A stretch of DNA of 64,000 nt from Clostridium caldaquaticum (GTDB lineage: Bacteria > Bacillota > Clostridia > Clostridiales > Clostridiaceae), in contig NZ_JAMSKT010000012.1 of the NCBI RefSeq assembly GCF_023806125.1, positions 1 through 64,000 of the forward strand, given 5' to 3'. Below, piece by piece: positions 9,216 to 17,639 of the stretch (positions within the stretch are counted from its first letter, which is position 1; the number at the start of each line of letters is the position of its first letter). The translations under genes were made by a program, and so were the position numbers. The notes beneath the pieces are model-generated. The model did no database searches, was not told the origin of the DNA, and saw only the letters and a program-made list of their open reading frames with translations.

Positions 9216-10247
9216 ATGAATACAGATTTAATGTTAAACTCTAAAAACTTAAGCTACAAATTGAGTGAACTGTGGAAAAAAATTAATTCTTTTAGAGAGG
9301 CTACAATAATAACAATAATAATTGTGTTAAGTTTTGCAATAAGTTTATTTTCTCCACATTTTTTAACAAAGGATAATATAATGTCTACAATTATAGGTTT
9401 TTCTGCTGACGGGATTATTACAGTAGGTATGACTGTTGCTTTAGTTTCAGGAGGCTTTGATTTTTCAGCTGGTTCAGTTATGGCATTAAGCGGAGTTACA
9501 GCTGGAGCATTGTATATAAATGGTATTAATATTTGGCTGGCTTGTTTTATAGCGCTGATAGTAGGCACCCTTTGTGGATTATTAAATGGATTTTTTATTG
9601 GTAAGGTTGGACTTAATCCTTTCATTACTACTCTGGCAGTCATGGGAATAGCTAGAGGGGGCGCTTTTGTTTTAACTCAAGGGTATCCAATATCCATTTT
9701 TGGAGTTCCAAAGTCTTTTGAATTTTTGGGACAAGGCAAAGTTTTAGGATTTCCTTTTATAGTATTTGTGTTTTTACTTATAACTATAATTGGAGATTTT
9801 ATGATGAGAAAATCAGAGATTTTAAGAAAGGTATTTTATACAGGAAGTAACGAAAAGGCTGCAATACTTTCTGGTATAAATATTACAAAGGTTAAAATAC
9901 AGGTTTACGTGCTGGTTGCTTTTTTAGCCAGCATTGCAGGTATTTTAAGCATGGCAAGATTTACAGTTGCTACTCCTGCAGGAGGATTAGATACTGATGT
10001 AAGTATGAGAAGTATATTAGCAGCTATAATTGGAGGGGCAAGCCTAAGCGGAGGAGAAGGGACTATTCTTGGATCATTTTTGGGATTGGTTCTTGTAAAT
10101 TTAATTAATAATGGACTTGTTCTTTTAAATGTACCTGTTTACTGGCAGGATTTAATAAATGGAATTATATTGATTACTGCAGTTACACTGGATTATATTA
10201 GTCATCAAAATAGACTTAAGAATTTGAAAAGAAAAAGCAATATATAA
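9216..10247 (+). CDS. sugar ABC transporter permease (RbsC type)
   Basis: This 343-residue protein has about nine to ten membrane helices and the CUT2 permease motifs FDFSAGSVMAL near residue 85 and GGASLSGGEGTILG near residue 275. I prefer the ATG at 9216 because GGAGGAGAG lies just upstream; a GTG at 9198 is in frame. It is followed 18 bases later by a binding-protein gene, and no ATPase follows. The orphan CUT2 ATPase at 2529-4031 is the obvious candidate partner. A cre-like sequence with two mismatches lies near 9143-9156, too weak to claim catabolite control. Confidence 0.87.
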   Translation: MNTDLMLNSKNLSYKLSELWKKINSFREATIITIIIVLSFAISLFSPHFLTKDNIMSTIIGFSADGIITVGMTVALVSGGFDFSAGSVMALSGVTAGALYINGINIWLACFIALIVGTLCGLLNGFFIGKVGLNPFITTLAVMGIARGGAFVLTQGYPISIFGVPKSFEFLGQGKVLGFPFIVFVFLLITIIGDFMMRKSEILRKVFYTGSNEKAAILSGINITKVKIQVYVLVAFLASIAGILSMARFTVATPAGGLDTDVSMRSILAAIIGGASLSGGEGTILGSFLGLVLVNLINNGLVLLNVPVYWQDLINGIILITAVTLDYISHQNRLKNLKRKSNI

Positions 10248-10265
10248 TTAAAGGAGGCCTTAAAA

Positions 10266-11291
10266 ATGTATAAAATAAAAAAGGCTAGAATATTCATTAC
10301 AGCATTTTTTCTAGTGTTCTCTTTAGCATTAACTGCATGCTCAAATTCAAGCAGTACTGGTTTAAATAAAGAGCAGAAAAGTGCTGTGACAGGTGAAAAA
10401 AATGAAGAATATTATATGATAACTTTTTTGTCGGGAATGGAATATTGGAAAAGTGGTTATAAAGGTTTTGAAGATGCGGGTAAGTTTTATGGGGTAAAGA
10501 CTGTATATACGGGAGCAATTCAGTATGATATTAATCAGGAGGTAACAGTATTAGAGCAGATTATTGCTAAAAAACCAGCAGGAATTGCAATATCCTGTAT
10601 GAATTCAGATGCATTGGCAGCTCCTATAGATAAGGCTATAAGTCAAGGAATACCAGTTGTAACCTTTGATGCCGATTCACCTAAAAGCAGAAGATATTCT
10701 TTTCTTGGAACTGATAATGAATATTCGGGATATGTGGCAGCTAAAGCTTTGTCAGAACAAATTGGCTCTAAAGGTGGAGAAGTTGCTGTAATTACACTTC
10801 CTTCACAACAAAACCATGAGCAAAGAGTAGAAGGTTTTAAAAAAGCATTGGAAAATGAATATAAGAATTTGAAGCTTATAGAAATTGGAAACGGTAAAAG
10901 TGATCAAACAGAAGCTGCTAAGGTGCTTTCAGGTTTTCTGCAGCTGCACCCTAATCTTAAAGGAGTGTTTTGCACAGATGCAACTAGCGGGGTAGGGGCT
11001 GCAACCGCTGTAAAAGAGGCTAACAAAGTTGGACAAGTTAGTATAGTAAGTTTTGATACTGAAAGAGGAACATTGGATGCAATAAAGTCAGGAGTTATAT
11101 CTGCTTCCATAGCACAAGGAACGTATATTATGGGCTATCAGGCTATGAATTTTCTTTATCAGCTGAAACATGAATTAATTAATCCTGTGGATAGCTGGAA
11201 GGAGAAAAAAGTAAATCCTTTGCCTTCTTTTGTAGATACAGGGGTAAATATTGTTACAAAGGAAAATGTTGATTCTTTTTATATAAAATAG
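10266..11291 (+). CDS. sugar-binding lipoprotein (RbsB-like)
   Basis: The 341-residue precursor has a lipoprotein signal ending in LALTAC (Cys25), then a Peripla_BP_4 domain like ribose- and galactose-binding proteins. MNSDALAAPIDKAISQGIPVVTFDAD is the typical hinge-side region (partly quoted). It would deliver a sugar or related small molecule to the RbsC-like permease encoded 18 bases upstream. An AAAGGAGGCC ribosome site precedes the ATG. The substrate cannot be assigned. The only candidate ATPase in the window is the one in the DeoR operon. Confidence 0.87.
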   Translation: MYKIKKARIFITAFFLVFSLALTACSNSSSTGLNKEQKSAVTGEKNEEYYMITFLSGMEYWKSGYKGFEDAGKFYGVKTVYTGAIQYDINQEVTVLEQIIAKKPAGIAISCMNSDALAAPIDKAISQGIPVVTFDADSPKSRRYSFLGTDNEYSGYVAAKALSEQIGSKGGEVAVITLPSQQNHEQRVEGFKKALENEYKNLKLIEIGNGKSDQTEAAKVLSGFLQLHPNLKGVFCTDATSGVGAATAVKEANKVGQVSIVSFDTERGTLDAIKSGVISASIAQGTYIMGYQAMNFLYQLKHELINPVDSWKEKKVNPLPSFVDTGVNIVTKENVDSFYIK

Positions 11292-11408
11292 TAAACTGGC
11301 ACAGATAATTTCTATTAGTTTAGTGGAAGTGAACTTAATTTAATTTTCAGCATATAAATTTTGAAATTGGATAAATATAAATGTAAAAGAGGAAGGGAGG
11401 ATTTTACT

Positions 11409-11708
11409 ATGAATATAGGAGATATTAAAGATAAACTTAAAGGAATCATAGCTTCAAATAATTCAAATGAAATAGATTTACCTCTAAAAGATGAAATAAA
11501 ACATGAAGAGATACAAGTTAGTGATGAAGTAGAAGAAATTATGGGCGAAAGGCCCTTTAGAATTAAAACTGTAATTGTAAAGGATGAAGAGCAAGGAGAA
11601 GAAAAAGTCAGTAAAAAAAGAATAGATAAAGTAAAAATAATAGCAGGAGCTGCAATTGCTGCAGCAGGTTTAGCTGCTATTATACTTAGCTCAAGGAAAA
11701 GAAAATAA
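11409..11708 (+). CDS. small protein with a C-terminal membrane anchor, function unknown
   Basis: The 99-residue product is mostly charged, with acidic stretches, and ends in one hydrophobic segment (IIAGAAIAAAGLAAIILSS) followed by a basic RKRK tail. It looks like a tail-anchored cytoplasmic protein. The ATG at 11409 has a GGGAGG ribosome site; an upstream in-frame start at 11361 does not. I do not recognise the family. It stands alone between the sugar-binding gene and cooS, with a shared terminator downstream. Confidence 0.7.
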   Translation: MNIGDIKDKLKGIIASNNSNEIDLPLKDEIKHEEIQVSDEVEEIMGERPFRIKTVIVKDEEQGEEKVSKKRIDKVKIIAGAAIAAAGLAAIILSSRKRK

Positions 11709-11730
11709 AGAAAAGTTTTTATACAAGCGT

Positions 11731-11764
11731 AAAGCCCATGAAAAGTAATTACTTCATGGGCTTT
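11731..11764. terminator. bidirectional terminator between 11409 gene and cooS
   Basis: AAAGCCCATGAA and TTCATGGGCTTT form a strong stem with T-rich flanks on both strands, between convergent genes. Confidence 0.85.
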
Positions 11765-11767
11765 ATA

Positions 11768-13684
11768 TCAGCTTAATCCTAATCCTTTTCTCTTTTTAAT
11801 TATATGTGCTTCTATATTATTTGCAACTTCCACAGGGTCATCACCTAATGCCACTTTTCCACCAGTTACATCTTCAGCTTTTACTGTTAAAAGCTCAACT
11901 AATTGAGGAGCTCCTGTCATAAAAGGAGTAGGAGATAGATGAGTGTAGCAGCCGTAAGCTATTGCAAAGATACCGTCTATAGTTGCCTTTTGTTCCATCC
12001 ATTCAGGTGCTGTAACAGCTATTGGAAGGTCTGATACATCAACATTCAGGTGGTCTGCAAGAGCAGTTACTAGCATAGATATTCTTCCTGTATCTGTACA
12101 GGTTCCAAAGCTAAGCACTGGAGGAATTTTTAATAAATTACATACTTCTTTAAGACCTGCTCCAGCTATTTCATTAGCTGCTGCAACTGTACAAAGCCCG
12201 GCAACTTCAAGAGCATGATTTCCACAGCCTCCTGCTACAACTAATATGTCTTTTTTAATAAGTTCTTTTGTAAGGTTTATTGTATTCCAATCCTGTGGGC
12301 CGTTTCTTAGGCTTGAGCAGTTAGCTAATGCTACAACTCCTTTAATTTTTCCAGAGGCTATTACATCTACCAATGGATCAAGCTTGTTTCCAAGAGCATT
12401 AAGTACTGCTTCAGTGGAGAAACCTGCTATAGCTTTTTGAGTTATTTTTGGAACTACTGCTTTAATTTTTCCATGTCTCTTTTTAAAATTTTCTATACCA
12501 AGTTCTATAAGTTTATCTGCCATGGCATCAACTTCTGACGGATTATAAGGAATTTTATGCTGAAGTCCTGGTAAATCAATAATAGTACTTACTGCTACTA
12601 AGGTTGCCTGATATTTTTCTGCATACATGTCTATAGCAGGAGGAGAGCAGTTTTCTTCCATAGCCATAATATCTACTGTACCAGTTGCTAATAGCGGTTC
12701 TATGGTCAGCCAATTGCCCATATGTCCAACAAATACATCATCCATTTCATATCTTTGTAAAAGTTCCTGACCTGTTTCTATAGAACCTATAACTCTAAGT
12801 CCTTTAGCACCGGCAGCCTTTGCTTTATCCTGAACTTCTTTAGTTCTGGCTTTTTCTATAGTTGCAGCTCCAGCCCAAGGCTGATGTCCGTTAAAAACTA
12901 TATTAACATAGTCAGGATCCATTATGCCAAGATCCATATTAACTTCATGTGGCATTGGAGTGCCAAATAGTATATCCTGAACCATTTCAAGACCAATTTG
13001 ACTATTATATATAGTTGCAATTCCTAGTCTAAGTGCTTTCATTGCTAAAGATACATAATTTCCGTCAACATTTGTTAAACAGCTTGCAACGCAGTTTTGT
13101 TCTTCATGGACAGTACCTGCAGGATAAATACCAAGTTTTCTCCAAAGCTCTTTTCTCTTTTTTGGAGCAAAGGCTTCTACCATTATATTCTGTTCCTCTA
13201 CTCCGATTATCTGCTGGTCTTCAAGTAAAACAGCTAATTCTATTGCCATGTCGTTTATATCCTGATTTGTGTCAATTCCAACTTTTTCGCACATCCATTT
13301 TAATTTATTTACATCTTTAATTTTAAAAGGTGTCTTTCCTTCGGCTGTAGCTTTAAGAGTGCGGAACGCTTCATAGGCATGATGGCTGTATGTACCTGCA
13401 CCCATAATATTTTTAAGAAGAAAGTTTCTCATAGCCATAGCATCAGGATCGATTCCGCAAACCCCTTTGGTTTGACCGCCTTTTTCGCTGATTCGGCAGG
13501 GACCTTGTGAACAGAGCTGACAGCTTAAACCTTCAAGGCAGAATTTGCAGCGGATTTTTTCCTGAAATGTCCATCTGTCAAATACATTGGACATTCCATC
13601 TTCTCTGATTTTTTTAAGCATTTCTTCTACAGAGTCATGATAACTTACACGACCTTCAGTTTTTTTCAAAATGGTTTCATTCAT
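11768..13684 (-). CDS. cooS: anaerobic Ni-dependent carbon monoxide dehydrogenase, catalytic subunit
   Basis: The 638-residue length and sequence fit CooS. The N-terminal cluster region CKFCLEGLSCQLCSQGPC (near residues 47-64) supplies the B- and D-cluster cysteines, with a further Cys in KGVCGID. Downstream, NCVASC, ENCSPP, GGCGNHA, FGTCTD and YGCYTH contribute to the Ni-Fe-S C-cluster region. It oxidises CO to CO2 or does the reverse, using ferredoxin. It is monocistronic, without cooF, cooC or acs genes alongside, so it looks like a stand-alone CODH rather than the acetyl-CoA synthase operon. Start ATG with AAAGGAGAG site. Confidence 0.95.
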   Translation of the reverse strand: MNETILKKTEGRVSYHDSVEEMLKKIREDGMSNVFDRWTFQEKIRCKFCLEGLSCQLCSQGPCRISEKGGQTKGVCGIDPDAMAMRNFLLKNIMGAGTYSHHAYEAFRTLKATAEGKTPFKIKDVNKLKWMCEKVGIDTNQDINDMAIELAVLLEDQQIIGVEEQNIMVEAFAPKKRKELWRKLGIYPAGTVHEEQNCVASCLTNVDGNYVSLAMKALRLGIATIYNSQIGLEMVQDILFGTPMPHEVNMDLGIMDPDYVNIVFNGHQPWAGAATIEKARTKEVQDKAKAAGAKGLRVIGSIETGQELLQRYEMDDVFVGHMGNWLTIEPLLATGTVDIMAMEENCSPPAIDMYAEKYQATLVAVSTIIDLPGLQHKIPYNPSEVDAMADKLIELGIENFKKRHGKIKAVVPKITQKAIAGFSTEAVLNALGNKLDPLVDVIASGKIKGVVALANCSSLRNGPQDWNTINLTKELIKKDILVVAGGCGNHALEVAGLCTVAAANEIAGAGLKEVCNLLKIPPVLSFGTCTDTGRISMLVTALADHLNVDVSDLPIAVTAPEWMEQKATIDGIFAIAYGCYTHLSPTPFMTGAPQLVELLTVKAEDVTGGKVALGDDPVEVANNIEAHIIKKRKGLGLS

Positions 13685-13761
13685 GTTGTTCTCTCCTTTA
13701 AATATAAATGTGTAATTTTATTCAATATAAAGTATTTTCATAAGTTTTCTCAAATATGTAT

Positions 13762-14613
13762 TTAAATTGATTTTTTAAAGCCTTCCCCTAAAATTTCTGA
13801 AGCGTCTAATATAGACATAAAGGCGTAAGGATCAACAGTTTGAACTATAGTTTTTGCTTTAGGAACCTGAGATAGAGATAAAACGCAGTAAAGTATTTTC
13901 TTTTCTTTTTTTGTATAAGTACCCACTGCATTTATAAGAGTGGAGCTTCTTCCTAAGTCTGTTTTGATTCTTTCTATCATTTCTGCTTCTCTGTTAGTTA
14001 CAACAAGTATCATTTTTTTTCTGCTAAAACCGTTTATCATTTTGTCAATTACATTAGAAACTATATACATGGATATTAAAGTGTAAAGGCCGCTTTCTAT
14101 TCCGAAAAAAATAGAACCAACAGAAACAATTAATAGATTAATTGAAAAAGATACCTTTCCAAGTTCAAGATTATATTTTCTTCTAAGATACATAGAAATA
14201 ATATCTGTTCCTCCTAAAGAACCATGATTGCTGAATACTATTCCAATAGCTGCTCCGTTTATTACTCCTCCATAAATGCAGCTTAGGATTATATCTTCAG
14301 CAAAATAAAGCTTAGATACATTTCTTGTAATTATTAAAAATATAGAATTGGATATAGTTCCTATTATAGTTAGAAAAGTAAATTCTTTATCCAGCTCTTT
14401 TAAGCTTAATAAAAATAAAGGAATATTAAGAGTAAGTATAATAATACCTGCAGGAAGATTTGTTAAATACTGAATTATAAGTGCAATACCAGAAACTCCG
14501 CCGCTTAAAAGCTTGTGAGGAACTATAAACATATTTAAAGCAACAGCGGAAAAAAAGCTGGCAGCTATTGTAATTATTACTCTTCTAGCTGTTTTTAAAG
14601 AGTGAAAGTTCAA
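13762..14613 (-). CDS. YitT family membrane protein (DUF161/DUF2179)
   Basis: The 283-residue protein has five to six N-terminal membrane helices (about residues 10-190) carrying the family stretches GGVSGIALI and GSLGGTDIIS. A C-terminal soluble DUF2179 domain follows (about residues 195-280). YitT proteins are common in Firmicutes; no transport substrate is established. The start seems to be TTG at 14613, with a GGTGG site. It runs in the same direction as cooS, with about 80 bases between, but nothing suggests a shared function. Confidence 0.88.
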   Translation of the reverse strand: MNFHSLKTARRVIITIAASFFSAVALNMFIVPHKLLSGGVSGIALIIQYLTNLPAGIIILTLNIPLFLLSLKELDKEFTFLTIIGTISNSIFLIITRNVSKLYFAEDIILSCIYGGVINGAAIGIVFSNHGSLGGTDIISMYLRRKYNLELGKVSFSINLLIVSVGSIFFGIESGLYTLISMYIVSNVIDKMINGFSRKKMILVVTNREAEMIERIKTDLGRSSTLINAVGTYTKKEKKILYCVLSLSQVPKAKTIVQTVDPYAFMSILDASEILGEGFKKSI

Positions 14614-14749
14614 GATTTATCACCACCCTGAATATATTCTTTCACAGAATTTAATAAAGCATACTGTGATTTCCTAATATATAAAGCTGTTCTTTGGTTA
14701 AATTAATAATGTAGTTTATTTTAAATATAGATAGACAGGAGGGTTTTTT

Positions 14750-14911
14750 ATGCATAATAATAAAGGACTTAGAAAAACAAGACATAAATCTTATCCTGAA
14801 CTTAGAAAAATTTATTTTCAAAACGGCGGTAATATTGGAATAGAAAACGGTCATAAAATAGGTATGCATGAGCCAGAAAAACATTCTCTTGCAGCTAATT
14901 CAGAAAGGTAG
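14750..14911 (+). CDS. 53-residue hypothetical protein
   Basis: A short open reading frame starts with ATG at 14750, 6 bases after a clear AGGAGGG site, and ends at 14911. The product begins MHNNKGLRKTRHKSYPELRK, is basic and His/Asn-rich, and has no membrane segment. A terminator hairpin follows within 5 bases, which together with the ribosome site makes a real gene plausible. I do not recognise the family and no function can be given. Confidence 0.55.
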   Translation: MHNNKGLRKTRHKSYPELRKIYFQNGGNIGIENGHKIGMHEPEKHSLAANSER

Positions 14912-14914
14912 ATG

Positions 14915-14944
14915 AAAGGAGGGATCAAATTCCTCCTTATTTTA
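14915..14944 (+). terminator. terminator after the 53-residue gene
   Basis: AAGGAGG pairs with CCTCCTT across 8 bases, followed by ATTTT. Confidence 0.6.
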
Positions 14945-15013
14945 AAATAATTTGCAATTTATTAAATAATTTTGTAAAATTAATTGGTAGTAATCTGGTG
15001 AGAGGGTACTGAA

Positions 15014-17485
15014 ATGTCAGTTAAGAAAAAGGTTTTTATAATATTAACTTCTCTTTCTACAGCACTCATTATTTTAACAGCGGTAATTTTTCATGTTTTT
15101 ACTATAAAAAATATTCAAAAATTAGAGAAAAGAAACGCTGAACAGTCAGTAGAAAAGGTAATAGAAATTTTAAAGGAAGAGGTATCAAATGTTGAGTCAG
15201 TATGTGCTGACTGGGCCTACTGGAATGATACATTTGATTTTATTAAAGATCAAAACGAGGATTTTAAAAAACAAAATTTAAGTTATTATAATTTTTCAAT
15301 ACTCAGAGTCAATACTTTAATATTTGTAGATTTAAACTGTAATATTGTATATGATAAAAGTTATAATTTATCAAGTGGAGAAGAAATAAAAACACCAGAG
15401 GAATTAAAGAAAAATATTTATAAAGACTGCTATATATTAGATTATAAAAGTGATAAAAAAGGTATGTCCGGCATAATTATGGTTGAGAAGAGACCTATGG
15501 TATTTTCTTCTATGCCTGTAACCAATGTAGAAGGTAATCGGGGTGGAAGCATTATAATGGCAAGGTTTATAGATACAGAAAAGATGAAGTACATAAATAA
15601 TGTAGTTGACTCAGCTGTATATATAGAATTAGCAAATCCCCCTAAGAAAAATTCGGAAGTATCTATATTTGGATTTAAAGATATAAGAATTTATAGTAAT
15701 ATTAGTAACAACAGAATAAGTGGACATGCTTTTATTAAAGACCGAACAAATAGTAATGAACTTCATATAGTTACTGAAAATGAAAGATTGATATATACAC
15801 AATTTATAAACAGTTATAGATTTTTTATATTTTTATCTTTAATTGGTTTATTAATAATTATAGTATTATTTATAAAAATATTTCAAAAGGTATTACTAAG
15901 CCGCATTGAAAAATTATTTGTTTTTATTAATAACATAAAATCCATAAATGATATTAAATCTAGAGTAAAAATAGAGGGAAATGACGAAATATCTTCTTTA
16001 GCTCAGGTTACGAACTTAATGCTTAATGAAATTGAAAAATCCAATGAAAAAATACTGCAGGATGAAGAGCGTCTAAGGCTTGTTATAGAAGCTACTAATG
16101 ATGGTTTTTGGGATTTTAACACTATTACTCAGGAAATATTCATAAGTTCCCATATATCAGAAATACTAGGTATAGGTAAAACTAATATTCAAATAAACAT
16201 AAAATATGTAAAAGATATTTTACCAATGGAATTTACAAAAGAGTTTAAGAAGGCTTATGTAAAATTACTGAAAAATAAGAGTGATAATGTGCTTGTTATA
16301 GAAAGTAAATTAGAGGACAAAAGAAGTAAAACAAAATGGGTAAGTATAAAGGGGCGTATTGTAAGAAGAGATGATGGGGGTAAGCCATTAAGATTAGCAG
16401 GAACTGTAAGTGATATAACAGAAAAGAAAAATTCTGAAGAAACAATTAAGTATTTGAGCGAACATGATGTGCTTACAGGACTTTTTAATAGAGCTAGTTT
16501 TAATAAAGAATTAGAAAGGATAGATAAAAAAGAAAATCTGCCTCTTAGTATAATACAGTGTGATGCTAATGGATTGAAGCTAACTAACGATGCTTTTGGA
16601 CATAAGCAAGGGGATCAGCTACTGATAAGTATTTCTAATATATTAAAGTCTGTCTGTGGCAGAAATGCAATTATATCAAGACTAGGAGGAGACGAATTTG
16701 CTATAATACTTCCTAAAACTGATGAAGCTCAGGCAAAAGAAGTTATGAATAAAATAATAAGGTGTTGTGAAGAAGCTGAAGCAAATCCAATAAAACCAAG
16801 TTTAGCTCTTGGATGTATAACTAAAAATTTTGTTCATGAAGATATAGACAAGCTCTTTGATATAGCAGAAGAAAGAATGTATAAAAATAAACTTCTTCAG
16901 AACAAAAGCGCAAGACATTCTATAGTGGCGTCACTAGAGAGATCCCTTCTTGAAACGGATTTTGAAACAAGAGCTCACACAGCAAGATTACAGGAATTGG
17001 CAGTAAGATTGGGAAAGAGTATTAATTTATCTCATGATAAACTGGATGAACTTGCTTTATTAGGGAATCTTCATGATATTGGCAAGATAGCGATACCTAA
17101 GACTATACTTTCAAAACCAGGTCCATTAAATGAAGAAGAATGGGAGACTATCAAAAAACATTGTGAAATAGGATACAGAATTGCTGTATCAGCTATTGAA
17201 CTTGTGCCAATAGCAGAGGAAATACTTTATCATCATGAAAAATGGGATGGCAGCGGATATCCTAAAGGGTTAAAAGGAGAGGAAATACCGCTTTTATCAA
17301 GAATTGTGGCAATAGTTGATGCTTATGATGTTATTACAAATTCAAGACCATATAAAAAGGCACTGACTCATGAGGAAGCAATAAAAGAAATAATAAGATG
17401 TTCCGGCACTCATTTTGACCCTGATTTAGTAAAAAAATTTGTTGAACTTTTTAATGAAGAGAATATAAATGAAAAAGAGGCTTAA
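15014..17485 (+). CDS. membrane sensor with CHASE4, PAS, GGDEF and HD-GYP domains (c-di-GMP turnover)
   Basis: The 823-residue protein has one membrane helix at residues 5-27 and an extracellular CHASE4-type domain (CADWAYWNDTFDFI near residue 65). A second helix near 270-292, a HAMP-like linker and a PAS domain near 345-470 follow. Next come a GGDEF domain with an intact RLGGDEF motif near 558 and an HD-GYP domain with HDIGK near 690 and HHEKWDGSGYP near 742. It could both make and break cyclic di-GMP in response to an outside signal; which activity dominates cannot be read. It is monocistronic, with a terminator 20 bases downstream. Confidence 0.92.
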   Translation: MSVKKKVFIILTSLSTALIILTAVIFHVFTIKNIQKLEKRNAEQSVEKVIEILKEEVSNVESVCADWAYWNDTFDFIKDQNEDFKKQNLSYYNFSILRVNTLIFVDLNCNIVYDKSYNLSSGEEIKTPEELKKNIYKDCYILDYKSDKKGMSGIIMVEKRPMVFSSMPVTNVEGNRGGSIIMARFIDTEKMKYINNVVDSAVYIELANPPKKNSEVSIFGFKDIRIYSNISNNRISGHAFIKDRTNSNELHIVTENERLIYTQFINSYRFFIFLSLIGLLIIIVLFIKIFQKVLLSRIEKLFVFINNIKSINDIKSRVKIEGNDEISSLAQVTNLMLNEIEKSNEKILQDEERLRLVIEATNDGFWDFNTITQEIFISSHISEILGIGKTNIQINIKYVKDILPMEFTKEFKKAYVKLLKNKSDNVLVIESKLEDKRSKTKWVSIKGRIVRRDDGGKPLRLAGTVSDITEKKNSEETIKYLSEHDVLTGLFNRASFNKELERIDKKENLPLSIIQCDANGLKLTNDAFGHKQGDQLLISISNILKSVCGRNAIISRLGGDEFAIILPKTDEAQAKEVMNKIIRCCEEAEANPIKPSLALGCITKNFVHEDIDKLFDIAEERMYKNKLLQNKSARHSIVASLERSLLETDFETRAHTARLQELAVRLGKSINLSHDKLDELALLGNLHDIGKIAIPKTILSKPGPLNEEEWETIKKHCEIGYRIAVSAIELVPIAEEILYHHEKWDGSGYPKGLKGEEIPLLSRIVAIVDAYDVITNSRPYKKALTHEEAIKEIIRCSGTHFDPDLVKKFVELFNEENINEKEA

Positions 17486-17506
17486 AAGCAGCTTAATAGT
17501 AGAAAT

Positions 17507-17553
17507 TAATCCATAGTTTGGACAAAATAATAGTCTAAATTATGGATTTTTTT
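17507..17553 (+). terminator. terminator of the GGDEF/HD-GYP gene
   Basis: AATCCATAGTTTGGAC pairs with GTCTAAATTATGGATT and is followed by TTTTT. Confidence 0.8.
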
Positions 17554-17639
17554 ATAAAAAACATAAATAATATATAATAGTATGATAGAATAAATTAGCT
17601 AATTAAAATTATCCAATTAAAAGCTAGGAGGGTAACATA

